The notes under the pieces were generated by a model that was given only the letters and a program-made list of their open reading frames with translations, ran no database searches and was not told the DNA's origin. This document shows positions 11,801-23,900 of a stretch of 64,000 nucleotides of DNA, piece by piece (position 1 is the stretch's first letter; each line of letters starts with the position of its first letter). Location: assembly GCA_033063855.1 (NCBI GenBank), contig CP093830.1:7688854-7752853 (forward strand), written 5' to 3'. The stretch comes from Smittia aterrima (lineage: Eukaryota > Arthropoda > Insecta > Diptera > Chironomidae). A program made the translations under genes and the position numbers.

Positions 11801-14750
11801 CTACTTGTTATAAGCCTCATAATCACCACTCGACTTTTCAGTGTACTTTTCGACGTCACTCGCTTTTGCATGAAATTATAATTTTCATTCGCTTTGTTCG
11901 CGAAGGGAAAAAAATGTCAAAAGCTGTAATATGAAGCGGTTTCCACTCTCTTCGAGAATGAGACATCAAAAAGCGCCAACGGATCCATTCAGCTCACATA
12001 TTAACACTTCCTAATGCCCTCTCGTCATAAACGAGAGCATGGAGTACGATGTATAAAAACAACAATCAAAATTCCACTTCAGACATCACTCGCTCTCGTC
12101 TTTCGCTTCCATTAAATGAAATTCAAATCTATGTGCATACATTAAAGTCACACGACTTCTCGAGTGAAAGAACTCGAGTCGATTGGAAATGGAGGAGAGC
12201 AAGAGCTGTGAACATCACTCTCGAAGCACTTAACTTAATACTTGATTAAAATCTCAAAAGTTTTTCGCATCCACAATTGAATGCGAACGATATTTTCGGC
12301 ATTCGAATGGGAATGAGTGAAGAGTTGGTCGGAAGGAAGTTCATTAAGAGCTCGTAAGTGAAGTCAAGCTGGCAAATGACTTTTAATAAACTTAGAAAAT
12401 TAGTTGATTGTTTAACACATGATTTACATTTCCTTCTCACCATTCGCCGATTGAGCGAATTACCTTGAACTAACAGAACAACCAAATAATTTCTGTTAAT
12501 AAAACTGTTATTTCTTAACGAAAATGAGCATTTTTACGACGCTAAAAGTCAGCATGCGGGCTCATTAAACATTTACACAAACACCAAAACGTCTCGCTCC
12601 TTAGAACAATCATTGCCGAGCACACCTACGTTCGTCTCGTTCATCGAGAACCAAGCGAGCCGAAGAACCGTAAAAACACTTAAAGTCGTAATTTGTACGA
12701 TGAAAAGAGTCATTTGTTAAGCTTCGAGCGAGAGAATTAGGAATTTCTCACTCTCCCCGAAAATATTAACAACATTAAATCGCGCTAAATTCATTTATGA
12801 TGAAAAATCGTGTAATTAATATTAACAAAGACTCGAGAACACTTTTCCCTCCACTTTAAAGCTCTTCTCTCACTCGACATTTTTATTTTTTCATTTTGTG
12901 AAAAATCGTTCCAATTAATTCAACAACAGCCGAGTTAAAAAGAATCATCAACCAGGCAATAAATAATTTCATTATGTTTGATAATTAAATATTCAGTTTC
13001 GAAAAATGACAGAATGGAATTTTATTTTTTTCATTCGCGAGCGATGAAGAGCAACGTGCGATTCGATTGACCACGACGATATAATTCGTTTCCACATTTT
13101 TTTGCGGAATCGACTTTAAGCTTAAAGTTTTTATCCGAGGTCACTTGACAATTTAGTGCACATCCTAACACTACCTCATCGAAAATTGTCTAATAATGAA
13201 ATTTATAACTTTTTGTTGCTCGAAACTAATTTGGAATGCAACGATAGTTCCGCAAGTTTGTTTTCAACAAATTAGAGTTTGTTTGTGCAGTCGACGAATG
13301 CAGTCGGAAGCTTCTGGTATTCTAAAGCGTAAATTAATTTATTCAAGCATCTGGAGTTGCTGCCTCTTACGATGAATAATTATGATGGCATTGTCTCTGA
13401 TACTTCATACATCACACATTTATTATTATGATGGGGATGTTCAGAAATTACGTAACTCTTAAACTAAAAGAAAGGATCAGTTATCAATTACTCTCTAACA
13501 TCACTTCCTAACATTCACGTTATTATATTTGCTGTGCACATGGAAATCCTACGCAATTGCCTCTTAATGCATTCGTCTAGGCTCTTGATTTATGCTTTAT
13601 TGATTCTGCAGAGATTTCCCTCTGTTTTGTTTTAATGAATGCAATCTGCTTGCAACGGTGTTGCTTGCGTCAATCATGCAATAAAGTTTCTCTCTCGCTC
13701 ATGTCTCCGTTTAACGATTATTATTCAAGCTGAGCCAGAGCTTCCGATCACTTTAAATCTTCTTTCAAGAAGCTGCAATCACTTCGGAATTGCGGAATGT
13801 TGTTAGTTGCTGTCTCCGCTTTTAATTGCACTAATCAATCAGCATTACTCAACTCACTGGCAGTTGGATGAAGTGAATTAGTCATTTCTGTGTCTTTCGC
13901 TCGCCAGATCCGAGATAGAGCGTTTAATAACGAACAAATCAACTTTTTCTCGATCCATATTGAGCTTGAGAGGGAGACCCAACAAACTGTGGGGCGAGTT
14001 GCTGCCTTGGTGAAACAATTTGTCAATAACTAACTGCACATGCTTTTTCATTTGTCTGCTTCATTGATCGTGAGCTACGGCGGCCGTATGAAGTCAATAA
14101 GGCACTTTGATATGATTTTTTCAATTAGTAATCCATTGTTCGGCATTCAGCTCCCTGTCAACAATATTTCATTTTTCTACATTTTCATGAGTTGCAATCA
14201 ATTAGGACTTTCAATGAGTGCAAACATTGTGACGTCATTTAAGGGAATGCAACAATTATGAGAACTTGAATTGCTTGTTGAAATTAAATTATTGCGCTAG
14301 CTTAAGGCCACATCGATATCTTAATTATATTCCATAATGCAAATTTAGTCAGTAACACCAACAGTTCAGTTCTCTTTTTTTTTGTGGCGATTCGCACGAG
14401 CTTTGGTAGCTCAGTAGTCGACAGTGGAAAACTGCATTAATTTGCATCAATCATTGAATGCAACGAAAATATTTCTGCACTGCCACAGATAACATGAGAA
14501 TGGATACAGAAATGAAAAGTGAATGGCAAACTATCGATAGCCATGTGAGCGCGCGCGGCTCGACCACTTGAGAGACGTTTACCAAGGAGTGGCTTGTTTT
14601 CAAGTCCTAATCATTCAACGATTGAAAAATAAAAGTTTTCTCGTCCGCATTGCAAAACTCTTTTATCACACACGATTGTCGTCGGTCGTTACTCAACCGA
14701 TCGATTACGAAACAGAATAATTTATGAACTTTTCTTTCTCTTTGTTACAG
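5860..14750. other. Stretch with no firmly supported gene, upstream of the first visible LSD1 exon
   Basis: I looked on the plus strand for the missing LSD1 parts (SWIRM, FAD-binding glycine motif, tower, the conserved tryptophan-aspartate segment just before the exon at 14751) and did not recognise any. The part nearest 14751 must be LSD1 intron, because that exon starts with an acceptor. The only gene-like signal is the weak candidate at 7210-7893, listed separately. The rest is AT-rich, with short unassignable reading frames on both strands. Confidence 0.55.
7210..7893 (+). CDS. Candidate small secreted peptide gene, two exons (speculative)
   Basis: Exon 1 (7210-7254) is AAG-ATG followed by 15 codons, MLLPLLLLAAVGSLV, a textbook signal-peptide core, ending exactly at a GTAAGT donor. 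A TCAGT initiator-like word at 7187-7191 would put the transcript start 21 nt before the ATG. One possible partner is the acceptor CTCGCAG at 7761-7767, which in phase opens 41 codons and ends with TGA at 7891-7893. That tail contains AKKRRAEE, a tetrabasic site of the type cut by prohormone convertases. The acceptor has a weak pyrimidine tract and I recognise no homologue. Alternatives: the first exon joins another, distant exon; the unspliced 82-residue frame is used; or it is chance. Confidence 0.2.
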
Positions 14751-14903
14751 TTCTGAATGGATACTCGAGCGTGCCGATTGCTTTGTCGAAAGACTTAGAC
14801 ATTCGTCTCAACACAGCCGTTAAGAACATCAAGTACTACGATGGAGGCGTTGAAGTTACAGCGGAAAATTTGAAGACTAACAACTCAAAGGTTATTCATA
14901 AAG
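14751..14903 (+). CDS. Su(var)3-3: LSD1 coding exon (first visible): end of tower side to FAD domain
   Basis: The acceptor TTTGTTACAG precedes and the donor GTGAGA follows. The exon starts with the last two bases of a codon and ends with one base of the next (153 bp). It encodes LNGYSSVPIALSKDLDIRLN and then a strand rich in Tyr, Val and Lys. This aligns by eye with the LSD1 segment just after the tower, where the protein returns to the amine-oxidase fold. Confidence 0.92.
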
Positions 14904-17900
14904 GTGAGAAAGCAATTTCTTTGGGAAAGTAAGATCAACAACGAAGTGCCTCGTTAATGCCCTAGAAGGGACGACCGAGATGAGAACATAAAAGATGCGT
15001 GGCTTATTAAAATTATCTCAACTCGGTAATCTCTTCATTCTTTCATTTCTTTGCAACTTCGAGTCGTTCCCGCATTTCTCTAAAGGCTAATACTGCAACT
15101 AAGTATTTTCTGAATTGAAATGGGAAGATTATTAGTTGAGTCACCATTATCTTGATGATTCAAAACAATTTCCTTAACTGACAAACAGCAAGATTTACGA
15201 CGAAGTGTTTAGTTTGATTGAAGCGACAATCAATGAAGATGAAGCTTAAAGCTTTCAACTCCCAGCTCTCGCTATATTAAGCTAATAAGGTTCATTTCTT
15301 TCTTGTCGCAATGAACATTTTTCCCCTCTGCACAAACCTAATTTATAGTTTCACTTTTTTCGGTCGATTCGTTCTCCTTTCGTTCCCCTGCACAACTGTC
15401 GATAAAAAAAAGAGAGCAACACTATCAAAAGACATAAATCGAGACCGGAGCTTTGTTTTAATATTGTTCTGGAATGAGTCGAACGACGACGACGATGGAG
15501 ACTGAGACTATATCTCACTCCAAAGCTTTATTGTCTTTTCGTGCGTTTGAGATTAGCAGTTTTTCTTTCTCGCCCCATAATTATCGTCATAACCGAGTGG
15601 AGGCAAACTAAATAATGTATCGATTTCTGTGCGGCTTTTGCTGAAGAAATTGAGTCGAGAATTTTTGCTATAACAATTCTCGTTTCACTCTACGAGCTTA
15701 ATTAAATCTCATTGCACAGCTCTGTCGTCTCAGACCAATTTCTTTTTTTTTTCTTCTTTAGCGATCGATAGAAAGCTGCAGAAGGAATTTGATGTTTCAG
15801 TTTTTTTTTCTTTTCCTTTTGTTATAAGAAGATTGCGACGATATGAAGATGATCTCATTAAAAAATATTGTGTGTCGTTAGAGCTTCATCACAGCCTTCT
15901 CTCTCTTTCTCTTGCTCCACGAGTCGTTTCACAAGCGACTTGAAAGAAGACGATGAAACTCGAGAGCATCAATGATAGGTTAATAATCGTAGGCTTGTGC
16001 ATTTCTCTCTACTTGCGAAAATGGCTTTAAAAATTCTTTATAACAAGCGCAGAAGAAAAGACAACGGCGTTGCTATTCAAAGAGGGAGATAGTAGGCATT
16101 AACAAGCTCATTACTTGAAGAAGAAAGCAAACAATTGACTGGGATTGTTCGGAGGACTTTTATGTCAGTTCCGTCGCTGTCGATTCTTCCTCAAAAATCA
16201 TTTGAGTGAATTGAATCGCTTTACAGAAGCTTTGGAGCTTAGCTTCATGTTAATTCCATCAAATTGAACGAGTCTTAATTATGAGCCCAACATTTCCATG
16301 ACAGCACTCAAGATTCAATCCACCCGAGCGTGGTATCGTTTCTGCGTTCATAAGACGATCTTCATTTAAGGACTAATTACACGCGACAATCGTGATAAAG
16401 ACTTTTAATAAGCTTATTAATGTTCTCCATCGTCTTTTCGACTTTCTTCTCTCTCTCTTAGCAGAGCGCACCTCTCTTAATGCGAAACAATGTCGAATTC
16501 AAGAATGCCTTATTAAAATTGTTCAGCCACACAGCTTCCTACCTATTCAACTCGTCCCACCTCTCACAAAGCGCTCTTAATTAACTCATTCGTAATGGAA
16601 AATTCATCATGACGGTTTCGGGAGCGTGAAAAATCATTTGATTTCGTTATTTCTCGCGAACATCGCCCACAGTCCGAGACCAACCCTAAAGGAAGAGAAG
16701 TTTCTTTATGTGTTACACCTAAAAGCAAACAGCGGATGAAATTTATAATAATGCATGATCTCAATTTATTTTTTTCGTTGTTAATAAAATCGGCAAAAGA
16801 GTAAAACAATAGCGTGATATCGTTTCGCTTTGCTTCGTGCATTCCGAGTCGAGAACCAAGAACTGATCGGCAAAGTTGTGTAAGAAATTTTGTTACCACA
16901 CTCGCCAGCACATGAGCGGAGACAGAAAGAAATGTTGTGCAAGAAAAATGTAACTTTAATGTGACAATTTCGTCGAAAAGGCAGCAGCGATATAATTCTC
17001 CTCGCCAAGAAGAATGAGACTGAGCCAGAGAGAAAAATAAATGACTCCCACACAACACGAAATGTGGTGGAAACTTTCTGCTCATCTGGCGTTTGCGAAA
17101 TGATTTTTTCAACACTTTTTTTTTGTCTTCTGTGTCATGTTAGGTTGCGAGTGTTAAAGCGGTCACTGTGGTGCTTAGAGAGTTAATTAATTAGCAGCAG
17201 AATAAACTGAAGATAAGGCGACGAATTGAGGTTGGCTGACATTGTAGAATGCTTGTCGCCACCTCTGGTCGACTATGGCAGTTCATAAATTGGCACATTG
17301 TGTGTGAATAACAAGGCGAGGAAACATCCCGAATCCAAAGATAAGAATCGCTCTGTGAAATGAGATGAGCGTGAAGCATTTTATTAACCCGAGAAGTGAA
17401 GTTACAAGCTCTCGGGAGAGGCACTCTGTGCTGTAGGAAGGAAGTGGCACTCTTCGCATGCTTCGCCAGTTGTACATTTATGCCATTCCTTAATTCCTTA
17501 TCGTCACATTTAATCTTTTCGCAGACGACAGATATTTTATTTCGCAAGTTTCTTTTATCGATCTTTGTCCTCTTGAGTTATGTTTCGACTCTCCAACCAA
17601 ACGAAGATTCTTTAACTTTACGAAAAAAAAAATTATTTATCTTTTCATTTCGTGTAACTTTTTTTTTCGCTTTCGAGTCATCGAGAAAGATGAAAACTTG
17701 TGAAATTCATTTCAATCTTCATCGCATCCTGATCGAGAGTTGATAAAGCATGTTTCGTTTGGAGGAGAAAAAAGAAACGTCTTAGTCTCCGATATCCTGA
17801 CTCTTTAATCAAAGAAAAGGCGAACTCGACATTAAGGGCAGAAAAGCATTTGCTTTCTGGTGAAAGGAATTTTATTTCAGTAGCAATTTCTGACAACGTG

Positions 17901-20900
17901 AATTTCATGACATGAAGTGAGTTAGAGAGAGGAGAGAGAGATCAAGCATGCAATGTGGAATGTTCGACAATTCCATTGCATTGCAACATTGATTGACATC
18001 CGAGTCAAAGAACTCATAATGTCGACACTTACAAACAAACCCCATAAGTTAAAAAATGCTTTTGCCATCATTATTTCCTCTGTTCGTTTCATGAAATATT
18101 TTTTTTTTCATAAACCTTGTTTAGGTTCTTATTAAATGGATTTTTTTTCTACCGGGCATTACGGAAAATATCTCAATGATTCGTTGGTAAAGATTTCGCC
18201 GAGCACAGGAATCCCACAAAGGCGAGCGAGCGTTCGCTCTAACGAGAAACTCTTTTCTTAAATTGAATGAACACGACGAAAAAAAAGCAACTTACACTGA
18301 TATCCTCTCGATGCACTGCTTATGTTTCTCATATTCGCTCGCCGTGTGTTTTTAATCTTCTTTGACATTAATTGGACAAAAAATGGTTATTTGAGCCAAG
18401 TGACTGGTACAGTAAAGGAGAGGACGGGAAAAAATGTGCAGCAGCCTTTCGTAAATTGCCATGTTTCACCAAAGTGCTTGCCATATTATTATTTTTTTTG
18501 TTTGATAAAGAAAAATGTTATTGAAGCAGAAAAAATATTGAATTTCTTTTCATATTTTCTTGCCACGCTTGGCTTATTAAGAACACTAAGTAGGAAGACT
18601 CAAGTGGAAGCTGAGGAGGAAAAATAAAAAGTTTGTGTTTATGAGCGGAGCGCTAAGGCGAAAGTTTATTTCTCAGTCAAGTTTGATGCGAGACGAGGAA
18701 GTCGAAGAGAAGTTTCCACGAAGCACAGTAAACAGTTCGATCATTTCTCGTTAACAGATGATGTCACCCACGAGCTCAATGAGATAAAATGAAATATTCA
18801 AACGATTCCCTGAATGTCCAAGCTTAACTCTCATTAGCTTAATGACTTCCCCCAAGTGACATTGCTCTCATTTTTTGATCGCTCGATGTTTGTTTTCTGC
18901 TTCGATATTCAATCAGACAACTAATGAGATTTGACCATAAAACTTCTTCTGTCTTCACTGTTTGCTACGCATTTTAATTTGATTTATGAATAGTTTTTAC
19001 CTCATCGAAGTCAAAGTTTTTCTTTGGCTCGTTAGGTCTGAAACGAAATTGATGAAACACGCGGTCAATCTTTGGATAAATCTTGTTGCTGTTATCGGAA
19101 CTTGAAGTTTTCTCTTTCTCGTCTCGCTCGAGGAAGGCAAGAAAACTTTTTTCTTTCTTACTTATCTCTACACACATGGAATTACACAAATGTTTTGTTT
19201 GTTTCTTCTTTGGCTCGGCTTGTTCGGGAGGGAATCAGGCTTGATGTGTATAGCAACAATCTAGTTGATGATGATAAATTTATTTAATTAATTGCTTTAG
19301 ACAGAGGTTGGGAAGGCTGTAAGAAAGAAATCTGTTTGTTCATTCAAAGATGAGCATTTTTCTTGGTGCTACGTATGAATAGCGATGAACTCTTGGGCCA
19401 GTGAGATTTTTCGTAAAGAAAAAAAAAGTGAAACTGATTGATCATCGCATTTGATTAGTTTTTTATTCTTACGAAATGATTGATTCACAAGTTTCTCATG
19501 TTTGTCCAAATTTTTTTTTTTTGACAAAATTGATTTGATTCTCATCCTTCTTCTTCTTCTCCTTTTTTAGCTGACATTGTTCTATCAACATTGACACTCG
19601 GCGTTCTGAAAATAGCCATCGAAGAGTCGTCGCGACAAGAGAACACAGTTCGCTTTGATCCGCCGCTCCCGCAATGGAAACAAACAGCAATCGAACGACT
19701 CGGATTCGGAAATCTCAACAAAGTCGTTTTGTGCTTTGATCGCGTCTTCTGGGAGCCCGACATTAATCTATTCGGACATGTTGGAAGCACAACGGCAAGC
19801 CGTGGTGAGTTTTTAATTCGATTGTTAAAACGAGGTTACTGACATGTCCATTAAGCGATTTTGATGTCGAATCGTGGTAGTCAGGAATGATAAGCGAGCT
19901 GAATTGCCATTTAGTGTCCATTAAGATTCGCCATAAATCGTCGCACATAGATATTTGTCGTCTTTCTTCCACACTCGCCTCTCTCGCTTTTGCCGATATC
20001 AATCGATCTAATTCGACCCCCATAAGCCATTTTCATGTCTCTGGTTGCACTGAAACCCATTCGCCGCACTGCCTCCGATGATAAATCTTATGTTTAAGCA
20101 GTTTTCACTCTTTGCATCGCTTCGACGTTTGTCGTTATCGTTATGTTTAATGGTTTAATGGTCAAGTCAATGACATGTTCTTCTCTGCTTTTTTTTCTGC
20201 TGCGCGCAATCTTTTCCTAGAGCCCGAGCGAATTCTTCAACGTTTCGCATTCTGCTGTTGTAATAATAAATTGATACACACATGATAGACTTGTAATCTC
20301 CATATTCGTACAATAAAAATAAAACTCGCTTTTGGCTTTTTCGCCGGGAATGGCAACCGCGCGCAAACATAGTCAACGAGTGAGTAGAGAATGATCCATC
20401 ATTTTGCTGCAGAGCATTTAATAGTGCAACAATCAGTCGAATGTATCTCCATATTCAAACATGATGTTTGAGCTGGCGACGTGGTATTATGTTGTTTCAC
20501 ATCGATGTATACACATTTGGTTATGAGACGCGCAGCCGAGAAGAGCGGAAAGCGAAGAGTTGAATTGTTTGACTTGTCCACATTTCTTTTTTTTCATATT
20601 CATGTTTCCACGATTGCAAACGCAGAAAGGATAATCAATCTAATTTGAGCTGTTTTTATGGAACGTCATGACGTCGCTTTGGAGAAGAAAAAACATTAAA
20701 TGTCTTTGTTAAATATGCAAAAATCTCTTCAATTCCCTGAGTCTCTTGTGTCCATTTTGAGATTGCCCTCCTTCATCTACAGTCGGTTGACAATGTCTCT
20801 TTCACTCTTTTTCTCGTTGATTCATTTTTTACATCAGACGAAGAGATAGCGAAATTCCCAAACGGAATTGAACTAGAAAAGTCGAGCTTTGTGTGTTTCT

Positions 20901-23900
20901 CGAGAAATGGAAAATGGGCACACGCGTTAACTTCACTTGAATCGTATCTCTCATCTTCAAATTAAATTTTCTTTCTTTAATTTATAAATGACAAACATAA
21001 TTTGGTTTTTGAAACCACGAAACGTAAGCAGTGAATGAAAAAGAACTCGCGACAGCTTCGAGCGATGAGTTGCATTCGCTGTTTCTCCAGCAAAGCGACA
21101 ATAAATTTTGAAAGCAAGACTGAGAGTTAGCGAAACCTCCGGACCATTTATCAGTGTAACCAAAGACATTTTTCACTACCACATATCGCCCCGTCTCTTC
21201 GCATAAACTGCGTCGTCTCACTCGCCGAGTTCGCACAAGAGAACAGAATTAAATGATGATAAAGAAGAAGAAGAAAAAGTTCTTTATGGCGAAATAAATT
21301 TCGCGGGGCTGAGGAAATTATTCATCTCGTTATTAATTCTAATTGAAAACGCCGAACGCTCAGACGATGCAATATTAATTGTTGGAGATTTGTTAGGTGC
21401 TAAAAATCGATTTGCTCGTTCGATGCTCTCTCGCACACGTATCGACAAATTCGATTAAATTCAAGAGAAGCGTCAAGAAACAAATATTTTCTTGTGTTTA
21501 ATTAAAAACTCGAAGGCACGGCGAGTGATGACTCTCGTCGTTTGTGGCATTCAATCGCGCGCAACAAGAAAAGAATCAACAAAGCGAGGCATAAATAAAT
21601 TAAACGACCAATATTATGTGACGAGATATTTAATATCGATGCGAAGAGATAAATTGATATTGGAGGTTCTTATGAAGAAGCGAAGACGGAGAAACGTAAA
21701 CTATGATCGAGAGATGTGAAGCAGCAACCGAATGCCGAAGCAATCATACGACCACATAAATTCTGTTTTAATTGCAGAATAAGTCAATTTCATGTACGCT
21801 CTCTGATTTCTTGCTCGTTCCTTTGTTGATTCGTTTATTTTATTAATTTCTTCTCGTACACGGAGAGAAAATCTTTGACTGCGTGGGGATCGATGAACAT
21901 TTTATGATGTTAAAGAAGCTTTCGAAACATCTTGAAATGAAATCGTTTGGGAATGATGTCACTTGCACGTGAGACTCTTAAATGATTTAAAGCGAAACTC
22001 TCCGTGCACAGACGTTGATCGCGATTTGTTGAAATGACTTTACAGAAAGATTCTTCAATATCAATTGAATCTGAAGCCTCTCGGTGCGCAGAACGAGATT
22101 TTTTTTCAATACTGAACATTGCGAGCGCATCAGATCAAAGAAAGAAATAAAACTTCTCTTCCCGATGCTTCTCTCGTTGAAGCTACTTCTTCTAACAGTA
22201 AGTGACGGCTCGCAATCTGCCATGCACTGGTTGATGTGTCTTGTTTCCAATCTTCCGACATCTCGAGCAATTCTAGTTGAGCTTCAAAACATTTTCTAGT
22301 TAGTTTGAGATCGAGAGACATCAAAAAGAGACAAGCTGAGCCGCTAATTAATTGAACATTCCAGATTGGAGAGAGCGGCTTGGTAATTGTACATTTATGT
22401 ATCGATGAATACCCCACGTATTCTTCGCTCCCGCTTCTTCCACTCAATTAATGCCTCAACTTATCAAATGACAAAAATCAGCTTCGGAGATCGGCAAGAA
22501 CCGTCAGACATACAAATTACAGAGCGAGCGATCTTTTGAAAGTCTTTCAAGCGAGGCCGCTCTGCTGAAATCTGCCGTTTAAGGGAGTCAACTAGCGATC
22601 GACTCGTTTGAGGTGTCAATATTAAAAATTTCCGCTCGCATCGATTCCACCCACATCTCAACTGTTGATGTTTGCCTCGCGTCGTTGTTGTCTCGTTTCA
22701 CATTCATATTTGTTTGTTTGTTTTTCGCTGACTCGTCGGGTCAAGCTCGTCGATGTCTCGGGTTAATTTCTGCTGCCATTGTTTGTCTCGTCGCCCAGTC
22801 CGAAAAAGTCTCGGGCCAACTACTGCTGCGCTTCATCGACGAAGGTTGGGCATTCAGCTGAGTTGCCACAAAAGGAATTCAATTCGTTCGCTTTTGTCGG
22901 AGATTGAAGGAAAAGGAATCCATGCATCATTTGCTTTCAATCTTCATCTCGGAATTTTATTTCGTGCTCGCTCGATGCTGGCGAGAGAATGATGATTGGA
23001 TCGAGTTTATCGATTGATCAAGTCGAGTCTGAAATAGCGACTCCATTATTCATCCCCCATCAACCACGATCGTCGTTGAAACCATTTCAACATAATTAAT
23101 TATTTTCGAATCGTAAAGGAGGAATGTGAAATCAATCGAAAGAAAAGTGCTGGCTGCGTTTGGCTGTCGCACATGAGAAAGGGTTATTAATTCAGTTCGA
23201 CATGGAATCGTGTAAGAAGCCGCTCTCAATGCACAAGAGACATGAACGAAACGAAAACCAGAAGTCTTTTGTTTTAAGTCTTGCAATTTTTCATCGCATC
23301 GATGACTTCGCTTCGTTGTCCGATGTCCGACCGCGTTTGCTGTTCGAAAGATGGATCGGATGACAAAGGAGATTTACATGAATGCGAAGTCGGAGAACGC
23401 AGCAAGCGAAAGACTCAACAAGAAGAAGCAAAAAAAGAAGTAAATTAATGAGTCAATGAATTCTGAACTTCTTAATTAACAATGACTGGGACAGTTTCTC
23501 ATTCGCTTGTGCGGGCGAAATTCAATGAATCGAAAACCAAAACTTTTTCTCAACGCCGCTCCGCAAATTGCACAATTTAATGAATTACGAAACGATGATG
23601 AATAAAAAAGTTTCAATTAAGAGACTTTTGTCCTCGCTCAGCGCAGAAGAAGATCAGACGAAATTTGTTTTTATAACATTTCTCATCCATTCGGTAGCCG
23701 TGGCGAGTCAACGATTGTGAATCTTCCGAGGCGCGACAGGATACCATGGCGAATTTATATTAAATTGCAATTTTGGTCCATCTCGTTCAAATATATTTCT
23801 TTCATTTCGGGGAGTGCATGCGCTTATGTGACAGCCGCGCGAAGAGTTTCCCCAGAAAATCCATTAAACTCAAACGAAAACGAACGATTATTGCACACAC

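Noticed and set aside
12049..12249. Frame containing VDWKWRRA as a possible LSD1 tower-end exon (DWHFAN region)
   Set aside because: The match is limited to two residues; the flanking family motif is absent and no splice sites fit.
14395..14470. TGGTAGCTCAGTAG resembling a tRNA D-arm
   Set aside because: The matching GAGC half of the D stem is missing and no T-arm or acceptor stem follows.
15881..15900. ATCACAGCC, the core of the miR-2 family
   Set aside because: The rest of the mature sequence does not match and no precursor hairpin surrounds it.
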